Assembly: GCF_900142005.1 (NCBI RefSeq)
Contig: NZ_FQZL01000018.1
Span: 1-64,000 of the forward strand
Length of the DNA stretch: 64,000 nt
Direction of reading: 5' to 3'
From: Dethiosulfatibacter aminovorans DSM 17477
Lineage (GTDB): Bacteria; Bacillota; Clostridia; Tissierellales; Dethiosulfatibacteraceae
Shown here: piece after piece, positions 57,637-64,000 of the stretch
How positions within the stretch are numbered: the first letter of the stretch is position 1
How the letters are laid out: every line of letters begins with the position of its first letter
Notes under the pieces: model-generated
Seen by the model: the letters and a program-made list of their open reading frames with translations, nothing else
Told to the model about the DNA's origin: nothing
The model's database searches: none
Translations under genes and position numbers: made by a program

Positions 57637-59571
57637 ATGAGTGAAGTGAGAATAGGAAGGTATAATGATTTATATTTTAAGAGTATAGAATTTGCAGGAA
57701 ATAGAAAGGTCAAGCCTGTTGAACTTGTTGCGGACAACAGGAAGTTCTGGGAAGGAGAATCAAAAAACATCAGCTGGCAGGAGGATTATCAAACGGTACT
57801 TGAAGGGGAGGCTCCATTCTACAGGTGGTTCGAGGGTGGAAAGCTCAATGCGTCCTACAACTGCATAGACAGGCACCTGGGCAGCTGGACAAGAAACAAG
57901 GCTGCCATAGTATTCGAAGGAGAGCCTGGGGACCAGAGAGTACTAACATACAACGACCTTTACAGGGAAGTTTCCAAATTTGCAAGCGTCCTCAAAAGGA
58001 TGAATGTGAAGAAGGGTGACATCGTTACAATATATATGCCCATGATTCCCGAGACAATAGTGGCAATGCTTGCCTGTGCAAGGATTGGTGCGCCCCACAG
58101 CGTTGTATTCGGAGGTTTTTCATCAAATGCACTGAAGGACAGGATAAACGACTCGGAATCGAAGGTGGTCATTACTGTTGACGGCTACTGGAGAAGGGGA
58201 AGGGTAGTGCCTTCAAAGACCAATGTGGACAAGGCTGTTGACGAGAATGAATTCGTTGAGAATGTAATTGTGGTAAAGAGAACAAAGCATCATATTTTCA
58301 TGGAAAAGGACAGGGACTACTGGTATGACGAACTCATGGACTGGGCTGACAGGGACTGGAAAAAGAATGTCAGCGAGCCTGAAGTAATGGATTCAGAAGA
58401 TACGCTGTTTCTTTTATACACAAGCGGGACGACGGGAAAGCCAAAGGGCATAGTACATACTACAGGAGGATACATGACCGGTGTCAATTCGACCTTCAGA
58501 AGGGTTTTTGACATAAGGGACGAGGATGTATATTTCTGTACTGCGGATGTCGGCTGGATAACGGGACACAGCTACATAGTATACGGACCCCTGTCCCACG
58601 GATCTACGGTTGTTATATATGAAGGAGCACCCAACCATCCCGATAAGGACAGGATATGGGACATAATTGAGAAATATGGGGTGACCATACTCTATACATC
58701 TCCTACAGCCATCAGGATGGCTATAAAATGGGGAGATGAATATACAGAGGACAAGGACCTTTCAAGCCTGAGGCTACTGGGATCAGTTGGAGAGCCTATA
58801 AATCCCGAGGTGTGGAAGTGGTATTTTGAAAAGATCGGCGGAGAAAGGTGCCCTATAGTGGACACCTGGTGGCAGACTGAAACGGGAAGCATAATGATCT
58901 CGCCCATTCCTGGAAAGACACCTCTTGCTCCCGGGTGTGCGACCAAGCCGATCACCGGAGTCAGTGCAGAGGTTGTGGACGAGGATGGAACTCCCGTATC
59001 CAATGGAGGATCCGGATACCTGGTCGTAAAGGAGCCCTGGCCGTCCATGCTCAGGAACGTATACAAGAACGAGGAACGTTATGTGAACACCTACTGGAGC
59101 AATTTCGAAGGCATGTATTTCACCGGAGACGGTGCAATCAAGGATGAAAACGGATATATCTGGGTGACAGGCAGGGTTGATGATGTAATAAACATCTCGG
59201 GACACAGGCTGGGAAGCGCCGAGGTTGAAAGTGCCGTTCTCACAAACGATTCCGTAGCTGAAGTTGCAGCCATCGGATGCAGCGACAGCATCAAGGGAAG
59301 CGTAATATGCCTCTTCATATCCCTTAAGGAAGGCGTGGAGCAGACCGACGATCTGAAGGCTGAAATCAAGGAAGCCGTCAGGGATGAAATAGGAAAGTTC
59401 GCGTCGCCGGAGAAAATCATATTCATGAAAGGTCTGCCAAAGACGAGAAGCGGCAAGATTATGAGAAGGATATTGAGGAATATAGGGGAAGGAAAGAAGG
59501 ACCTTGGGGATTTGAGCACCTTGGTGGACAGGACAGTAGTTGACGACTTGATCAAGTCAAATCAAATTTAA
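57637..59571 (+). CDS. acs: Acetyl-CoA synthetase (AMP-forming)
   Basis: Activates acetate to acetyl-CoA with ATP. The 644-residue enzyme has the ACS order: N-terminal NASYNCIDRHL, P-loop LYTSGTTGKPKGI, the acetate-pocket tryptophan region VDTWWQTETG, YFTGDGAIKDENGYIWVTGRVDDVINISGHRLG, and the C-terminal SRSGKIMRRILRNI, whose lysine is an acetylation switch. The ATG at 57637 follows AGAGGTGATCTT; an in-frame ATG lies 33 bases upstream. A 145-base conserved leader and LytTR-like sites precede it, linking it to the neighbouring symporter and two-component system. Confidence 0.94.
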   Translation: MSEVRIGRYNDLYFKSIEFAGNRKVKPVELVADNRKFWEGESKNISWQEDYQTVLEGEAPFYRWFEGGKLNASYNCIDRHLGSWTRNKAAIVFEGEPGDQRVLTYNDLYREVSKFASVLKRMNVKKGDIVTIYMPMIPETIVAMLACARIGAPHSVVFGGFSSNALKDRINDSESKVVITVDGYWRRGRVVPSKTNVDKAVDENEFVENVIVVKRTKHHIFMEKDRDYWYDELMDWADRDWKKNVSEPEVMDSEDTLFLLYTSGTTGKPKGIVHTTGGYMTGVNSTFRRVFDIRDEDVYFCTADVGWITGHSYIVYGPLSHGSTVVIYEGAPNHPDKDRIWDIIEKYGVTILYTSPTAIRMAIKWGDEYTEDKDLSSLRLLGSVGEPINPEVWKWYFEKIGGERCPIVDTWWQTETGSIMISPIPGKTPLAPGCATKPITGVSAEVVDEDGTPVSNGGSGYLVVKEPWPSMLRNVYKNEERYVNTYWSNFEGMYFTGDGAIKDENGYIWVTGRVDDVINISGHRLGSAEVESAVLTNDSVAEVAAIGCSDSIKGSVICLFISLKEGVEQTDDLKAEIKEAVRDEIGKFASPEKIIFMKGLPKTRSGKIMRRILRNIGEGKKDLGDLSTLVDRTVVDDLIKSNQI

Positions 59572-59634
59572 AAAACAAGCATCATTTATTAATATGATAA
59601 CAAAACAGAAAATAAAAAAATTATGGAGGATGGA

Positions 59635-60042
59635 ATGAAAAGATTTGAAGATAAAATATACAATTTTCTTGTAACAACTGATTTCATGGACAGCAAAAGC
59701 ATGAGAGGATCGGTTTCTGAATTCAGCTACAAGCTCCTTTTCAACAAAGATTACCTGAAGAACAGGATGCATAATCCGGAGGGTGTGACAGACCTTCAGG
59801 AACTCAGTGAAAGAGTAGGGAATAGAGCCTATGCATATTTTGTTTCCAAGGGATACGATGGAATCAATGCAAACATGTTCAAGCTGGTTGTTTCAAGGCT
59901 TGTCCATACGGTAGGCCACCAGATAGCGAACGGAGACATAGACAAGGAAGCCTTTGACGAGCTTATCAGATATGATGTAGGAAAGATGAAGAACTACATC
60001 AAAAAAGAACCAAGTTTGGCTTGTTTCTTTGAAGGGTATTGA
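59635..60042 (+). CDS. Conserved protein of unknown function, paralogue 1
   Basis: Family not recognised. A 135-residue soluble, mostly helical protein without signal peptide or membrane span. Highly conserved blocks with its neighbour at 60432 are KRFEDKIYNFLV, SYKLLFNKDYLKNR, NPEGV, ERVGNRA, NMFKLVVSRL and KEPSLACFFEGY. GGAGGATGGA precedes the ATG. Both copies end in the same C-terminal motif with a single Cys, which may matter for function. The gene follows acs after 63 bases and could be read from the same promoter. Confidence 0.8.
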   Translation: MKRFEDKIYNFLVTTDFMDSKSMRGSVSEFSYKLLFNKDYLKNRMHNPEGVTDLQELSERVGNRAYAYFVSKGYDGINANMFKLVVSRLVHTVGHQIANGDIDKEAFDELIRYDVGKMKNYIKKEPSLACFFEGY

Positions 60043-60049
60043 AGAAGCT

Positions 60050-60175
60050 GTGAATGGTCGGATTTGGGTGTTGAACGGTAAAATATGCGGCGGCAGGAAA
60101 TCGTTTGCCGTTCAAAACGTCAAATTGAAGTTTCAAGTGGCAAATACGGCTGATTAAAAGATATTCATTGAGAAT
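60050..60175 (+). repeat. Conserved non-coding element, copy B
   Basis: Matches the acs leader element at 57435-57580 in several blocks (TTGAACGGTAAAATAT, GGAAATCGTTTGCC, GAAGTTTCAA, GGCTGATTAAAAGAT, ATTGAGAA). It begins eight bases after the first 135-residue gene. GAACGG near its start can pair with CCGTTC 35 bases later. Confidence 0.6.
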
Positions 60176-60431
60176 CCTTGACGGAGGGAGTAAGATGTAG
60201 CCATAGAAGATTTCATCCAAAAGAAAAGAGATGAATCGTCGAATCCCAATAGTTTTGGGATGGACTTGTTAACATATTGTAGTTGTAGACAAGAAAGCAG
60301 CTGCGCTGCGTAAAATGCGCAAGCATTTTTTAAGAGGTCATAGAAAGTTACCTTGACGCTGTAATACCAATGATTCAAGGGATTACAAATTTATAACTTT
60401 CTTAGACTATTAAAATTACAGGAGGACTATT
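60176..60431 (+). other. Leader region before the second paralogue
   Basis: No gene was found. The stretch contains a hairpin ATCCCAA/TTGGGAT (near 60243-60263) and a terminator-like hairpin AAAATGC-GCAA-GCATTTTTT (60312-60331), then about 100 bases to the ATG at 60432. Together with element B upstream this looks like a regulated leader with an intrinsic terminator. A separate small RNA is equally possible. Confidence 0.5.
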
Positions 60432-60839
60432 ATGAAAAGATATGAAGACAGCATATACAATTTTTTAGTGGGAACAAACTTTAGCGACAAGGACAATCTT
60501 GGAGAGTCCATTTCTGAACTCAGCTACAAGTTGCTTTTCAACAAGGACTATCTCAAGAACAGGATTCAAAACCCTGAGGGTGTTGCTGATCTGGAGGAAA
60601 TGGCTGAAAGAGTCGGAAACAGGGCACATTCATATTATGTTTCCAAAGGATATGGCGGAATCAACTCAAACATGTTCAAGCTTGTAGTTTCAAGGTTGAT
60701 CCAGACTGTAAGCCACCAAATAGTTGGTGAAGATATAGACAAGGAAGTCTTGGACAACCTTATCAGATACGATGTAAGAAAGATGGAAAACTACATCCAG
60801 AAGGAACCGAGCCTTGCTTGCTTCTTTGAAGGGTATTAA
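60432..60839 (+). CDS. Conserved protein of unknown function, paralogue 2
   Basis: A 135-residue paralogue of the protein at 59635, identical in length and about 70 percent identical by eye. SYKLLFNKDYLKNR and KEPSLACFFEGY are the same in both. Differences are concentrated at residues 14-30 and in surface positions, as expected from an old tandem duplication with purifying selection. AGGAGGACTATT precedes the ATG. It is followed by two terminators. Confidence 0.8.
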   Translation: MKRYEDSIYNFLVGTNFSDKDNLGESISELSYKLLFNKDYLKNRIQNPEGVADLEEMAERVGNRAHSYYVSKGYGGINSNMFKLVVSRLIQTVSHQIVGEDIDKEVLDNLIRYDVRKMENYIQKEPSLACFFEGY

Positions 60840-60894
60840 TTTGTATAATAGGATAACACCATATCCTCTTATTAATAAATGACTGACCAGTTTG

Positions 60895-60916
60895 GGCTCC
60901 TGCTTTTGCAGGGGCT
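60895..60916 (+). terminator. Terminator after the second paralogue
   Basis: Stem GGCTCCTGC/GCAGGGGCT with loop TTTT (two G-T pairs), followed by TTTT. Confidence 0.8.
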
Positions 60917-60988
60917 TTTAACTTGCAGAAATACGAGGGGATAAGTATAGATGGTGTATAAATATAAGACTGTGAATGAGGGATTGAC

Positions 60989-61041
60989 AAAATGACAGGC
61001 GCTCATATATACTCGAGGGATAAATGGACGCCTGTCATTTT
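60989..61041. terminator. Long perfect inverted repeat (possible second terminator)
   Basis: A perfect 13-bp stem AAAATGACAGGCG/CGCCTGTCATTTT enclosing 27 bases. It ends in TTTT on the plus strand and lies between the previous terminator and the palindromic element at 61073. Confidence 0.65.
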
Positions 61042-61072
61042 CACTGCATGATTTGCGAATGTAAATCGTTCA

Positions 61073-61173
61073 GTAATTATGAATAACAGCTCCCTACTCC
61101 GTCGGAACGAAAATCTGTAATTGATGAAGATGATTTTCGGACCTCCAAGTCGAGCGCTGTTATTCATAATTAC
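61073..61173. repeat. Structured palindromic element, copy 2
   Basis: An 18-bp perfect outer stem (61073-61090 with 61156-61173) encloses TCCCTACTC (61091-61099), an 8-bp inner stem CGAAAATC/GATTTTCG with a 16-base loop TGTAATTGATGAAGAT, and a right junction of 16 bases containing TCGAG. Copy 1 at 19157-19265 has the same junction words, the same loop length and loop core, but different stem sequence. It lies about 60 bases before the MATE gene. Confidence 0.75.
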
Positions 61174-61234
61174 TTCACTGGAAGCACTATTTGCACATTT
61201 TCATGAAATTAGGCAGTGATTTTAGGAGTAAACT

Positions 61235-62605
61235 ATGGAAGACAAAAGAATTATACTGTTCAGAGATGAAAAGATAAGCACGGCCATAAACAGGCTGTCA
61301 TTGCCTGCAGTGGTGGGACTCATAGTGTTGGCGGTCTATAACTTTGTAGATACAATGTTTGTTTCATGGCTTGGAACTGCCGAAGCGGGAGCGGCAACGC
61401 TGGTAATGCCCGTCATGATGACGGTTCAGGCTTTTGGTGCTGCAGCGGGACATGGAAGTGCAAGCTATGTATCCAGACTTCTTGGCATGGACAGAAAAAA
61501 AGATGCGGATAAGGCTGCAACAGTATCCATATATTCAATGGTAATAGTCAGTTTATTAATTACAATTGTTGCCATTGTATATATGGAACCCATACTGATA
61601 TTCTTTGGAGGAGAAGGTGAGATACTTGACCTTGCGAAAAGCTACTGTCTCTATATCCTTCTTGGCACCATATTTGCCCTCCTTAATATCACCATGAACA
61701 ATCTTCTAAGGGCCGAGGGGTCTGCCGTGATTTCCATGACGGGCATGATCATCGGATCGGCACTTAACATAATCCTTGATCCCATATTCATATTCGTGCT
61801 TGATCTGGGTATTGCAGGGGCGGCAATGGCCACTACGATTTCAAGAGCAGTAACTACATCCATACTTGTCAGCAGGTATATGGCCGGAAAATCTCTTCTG
61901 CACATAGGAGCAAGGAATTTCAGACCTTCTCTTGACATATACAGGGAGATATTCAGAGTCGGCATTCCGACCTTGTTCAGGCAGCTTTTTGCAAGCATTT
62001 CCTTTGGTCTACTCAGCAATGCGGCATTCACCTATAGCGGAGGAACATTGCTGGCTGCCGTTGGAATACTATTCAGGATAGTAATAATGCCCATGTATGT
62101 AGTGTTCGGCATAGGGCAGGCATTCCAGCCTGTCGCAGGATACAACTACGGTGCAGGGAACAAGGAACGTGTTATGGGTGCCTTTAAGTATGCCATGATG
62201 TTGTCATCCTTTGTTACAATTGCAAGCGTGCTTTTCATGAATATATTCTCCAGTCAACTCTTTGGCATTTTCAGGGCGGCAGAAGACGTGGCTGCATATG
62301 GGATCATGGGATTGAAGTATTATTCCATAGCGATGGTGCTGATGTCTGTCAACAATACAATAGCAACATTCTACCAGGCTCTCGGCAAGGGACGCGAATC
62401 CATGGTATTGTCCATAGCCAGGCAGGGATTTTTCTTCGTTCCCGTAATACTAATTGTGCCGTCGCTGTTGGGAGTTCATGGAATACTTGCCACCCAACTC
62501 ATATCAGATATACTTACACTGGCCCTTTCAGCCTTTATGTTTGTACCATATATCCTATCCAACAAGATAGAAACGGAAATGCTTGCAATGGAAGCAAGGG
62601 GTTAA
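61235..62605 (+). CDS. MATE-family multidrug/cation exporter
   Basis: A 456-residue membrane protein with 12 predicted spans in two six-helix halves. Family features are NRLSLPAVVGLIVLAVYNFVDTMFVSWLG near the start, GHGSASYVSRLLG, and MNNLLRAEGSAVISMTGMIIGSALNIILDPIFIF in the first half, with VFGIGQAFQPVAGYNYGAGN in the second. It would export organic cations or drugs using sodium or protons. The start is an ATG at 61235 after TAGGAGTAAACT. No regulator is adjacent. Confidence 0.92.
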   Translation: MEDKRIILFRDEKISTAINRLSLPAVVGLIVLAVYNFVDTMFVSWLGTAEAGAATLVMPVMMTVQAFGAAAGHGSASYVSRLLGMDRKKDADKAATVSIYSMVIVSLLITIVAIVYMEPILIFFGGEGEILDLAKSYCLYILLGTIFALLNITMNNLLRAEGSAVISMTGMIIGSALNIILDPIFIFVLDLGIAGAAMATTISRAVTTSILVSRYMAGKSLLHIGARNFRPSLDIYREIFRVGIPTLFRQLFASISFGLLSNAAFTYSGGTLLAAVGILFRIVIMPMYVVFGIGQAFQPVAGYNYGAGNKERVMGAFKYAMMLSSFVTIASVLFMNIFSSQLFGIFRAAEDVAAYGIMGLKYYSIAMVLMSVNNTIATFYQALGKGRESMVLSIARQGFFFVPVILIVPSLLGVHGILATQLISDILTLALSAFMFVPYILSNKIETEMLAMEARG

Positions 62606-62670
62606 AAGATTCGAAAAAAGAAAATGGCCTAGATTATGTGTGCTTTATGCAAAAAACTTGCAGTATAGAG

Positions 62671-62697
62671 AAGCCCCTGCCGTAACGGCGGGGGCTT
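62671..62697. terminator. GC-rich terminator between the MATE and PFOR genes
   Basis: AAGCCCCTGCCG paired with CGGCGGGGGCTT (one G-T pair) with a 3-base loop, then TCTT. It lies between convergent genes. Confidence 0.85.
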
Positions 62698-62745
62698 CTT
62701 ATCCTAATACAAAATGGCAAAATAGTGTATGTTGGACTGTTTGAT

Positions 62746-64000
62746 TTAACTTATGCTTTCAATTTTTGCTGGGTACTCCCTGTTTGCGAGTCTCTCATAA
62801 GCTTCATATCTTTCATTGGCATCCTGTTCTGCCTTGGCGAAAAGCTCTTCGGCAGTTTCCGGGAATTTCTTCGCCAGGGAAGTATATCTAACTTCATTCA
62901 TTAGGAACTCTCTGAAGCTTTCAGTTGGAGCTTTTGAATCCAGCATGAATGGATTTTGTCCAATTTCCTTAAGCTCAGGATTGAACCTGTACAAATGCCA
63001 GTATCCGCTCTTGACAGCTTCGTCTCCACGAATTTGTGAATTGCTCATGCCACCTTTGATTCCATGGTTTACACATGGAGCGTAGGCGATGATCAATGAT
63101 GGACCATCGTAAGCTTCCGCTTCTTTGATTGCCTTAAGTGTCTGGTTCCTGTTGGCACCCATTGATATTTGCGCCACATATACGTAGCCGTAGCTCATGG
63201 CCATCATTCCAAGGTCTTTCTTCTTGGTTTTCTTGCCGCTTGCTGCAAATTGTGCAACTGCTGCTGTTGGAGTAGCTTTTGAAGACTGTCCTCCCGTATT
63301 TGAATATACCTCGGTATCCACTACTATAACATTTACATTTTCACCTGATGCAAGTACATGGTCAAGTCCGCCGTAGCCTATGTCATAAGCCCATCCGTCT
63401 CCTCCGATAATCCATTGCGAAGGTTTTACTAGGTAGTCTGTCCTGTTGGCAATTTCCTTAACGGCTTCCGACTTGATATCCTCGGTTGATTTAAGTACCT
63501 CGATGACTCTTTCAGCTCTTTCCCTTGTATCTTCACTTACGTCGAAGTGGACTTCCCAGTCAGACAATGCATCCTTTAGTTCTCCGTCCGGAAGTTCTGA
63601 AACGGCTTCCAGAGCCTTGCTTCTAAGACGCTTCCTAACAGCTGAGTTACCAAGGAACATTCCGTAGCCGTACTCGGCTGTATCTTCAAAGAGGGAACAA
63701 CCCCATGACGGACCGTGGCCCTTTGTATTTGTCGTATATGGAACTTCTGGAGAACCACCCCAGATATGGGTGCATCCTGCAGAGTTTGCAATCATCATTC
63801 TGTCTCCGAAGAGCTGAGTCATAAGTTTCACATATGGTGTCTCTCCGCAGCCTGCACAGGCACCGCTGAATTCAACATAAGGCTTCAGGAACTGACTTCC
63901 TTTTACAGTGTATTTCTGCTTGTCGCTTATTTCCTTAGGTGATACATTCTTTTCAGTGTAATCCCAGTTTGTGTTCATCGCTTCTTTCATAGGTTCGAAA
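62746..64000 (-). CDS. nifJ: Pyruvate:ferredoxin (flavodoxin) oxidoreductase, C-terminal part (partial)
   Basis: Converts pyruvate and CoA to acetyl-CoA and CO2, reducing ferredoxin. The window holds the last 417 codons or so; the frame is open to the right edge (FEPMKEAMNTNWD), so about two thirds of the usual 1,170 residues are missing. Visible are GACAGCGETPYVKLMTQLFG (a cluster-binding Cys pair of the TPP domain), GDGWAYDIGYGGLDHVLASGENVNVIVVDTEVYSNTGGQSSKATP (TPP/Mg site) and CVNHGIKGGMSNSQ. The gene ends in ordinary fashion before a terminator, so truncation is only due to the window. Confidence 0.95.
   Translation of the reverse strand, partial: FEPMKEAMNTNWDYTEKNVSPKEISDKQKYTVKGSQFLKPYVEFSGACAGCGETPYVKLMTQLFGDRMMIANSAGCTHIWGGSPEVPYTTNTKGHGPSWGCSLFEDTAEYGYGMFLGNSAVRKRLRSKALEAVSELPDGELKDALSDWEVHFDVSEDTRERAERVIEVLKSTEDIKSEAVKEIANRTDYLVKPSQWIIGGDGWAYDIGYGGLDHVLASGENVNVIVVDTEVYSNTGGQSSKATPTAAVAQFAASGKKTKKKDLGMMAMSYGYVYVAQISMGANRNQTLKAIKEAEAYDGPSLIIAYAPCVNHGIKGGMSNSQIRGDEAVKSGYWHLYRFNPELKEIGQNPFMLDSKAPTESFREFLMNEVRYTSLAKKFPETAEELFAKAEQDANERYEAYERLANREYPAKIESIS

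Noticed and set aside
1-64000. CRISPR arrays, tRNA and rRNA genes
   Set aside because: Looked for on both strands by eye; no regularly spaced repeats, cloverleaf-like sequences or rRNA signatures were seen.

Overview
The window is a low-GC stretch of chromosome with strong AGGAGG ribosome binding sites, sigma-A promoters and intrinsic terminators. Its content points to a strictly anaerobic, amino-acid and organic-acid fermenting member of the Clostridia/Tissierellia. Markers for this are pyruvate:ferredoxin oxidoreductase, a tungsten-type aldehyde:ferredoxin oxidoreductase, an EtfAB-lactate dehydrogenase cluster like that of Acetobacterium, a non-pyrrolysine MttB/corrinoid module, FeoAB, and a UGA-containing (selenocysteine) HesB-like gene. 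No rRNA, tRNA or CRISPR array was seen.

Layout. 1-274: end of an IS3-type element. 0.5-5.6 kb: polyphosphate operon (degenerate Ppx-like protein, ppk1, ppx). 5.7-6.2 kb: mogA. 6.4-13.9 kb: a GntR regulator with its operator, then a Pot-type ABC transporter followed by frlB, frlC and frlD, read here as an Amadori-compound (fructoselysine-like) uptake and breakdown operon. 14.2-14.8 kb: M50 protease. 14.9-17.9 kb: thiSGHE behind a terminator-embedded leader that fits an HMP-PP (thiS-motif) riboswitch. 18-19.1 kb: class I aminotransferase. 19.4-20.3 kb (minus): tlpA and a selenocysteine HesB gene behind a CsoR-type operator. 20.35-22.6 kb (minus): aroF-tyrA behind a tyrosine-rich leader peptide and attenuator. 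22.8-23.6 kb: surface protein of unknown role. 23.8-28 kb (minus): mttB-like methyltransferase and corrinoid protein behind a sigma-54 promoter, with the sigma-54 activator next door. 28.1-34.4 kb (minus): lactate operon etfB-etfA-lctD-larA-lctP. 34.5-37.3 kb (minus): second LarA-like enzyme with a sodium symporter. 37.3-38.1 kb: non-coding region rich in palindromes and repeats. 38.1-44.8 kb: ornithine aminotransferase, IclR regulator, YfcC transporter, D-aminoacylase-like amidohydrolase and a PLP racemase. 44.9-46.5 kb: zinc-ribbon membrane protein and sfsA. 46.5-48.6 kb: MoaD-like protein and aldehyde oxidoreductase. 48.7-51.8 kb: DtxR-type regulator, feoA, feoB and a small Cys-rich Feo partner. 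52-57.3 kb: alpha/beta hydrolase, SSS symporter with DUF4212 subunit, and LytS/LytTR two-component system. 57.6-59.6 kb: acetyl-CoA synthetase. 59.6-60.8 kb: two paralogous 135-residue proteins of unknown function. 61.2-62.6 kb: MATE exporter. 62.7-64 kb: 3' end of PFOR.

How it fits together. The cell appears to oxidise lactate, take up and deglycate Amadori products, demethylate a quaternary amine, use ornithine and D-amino-acid derivatives, and channel carbon through pyruvate and acetyl-CoA with ferredoxin as electron carrier. The points most worth a second look are the selenocysteine HesB-tlpA operon with its CsoR-type operator, the Tyr-codon attenuator of aroF-tyrA, the Pot-type transporter embedded in an frl operon, and three repeated non-coding element types that no gene explains.
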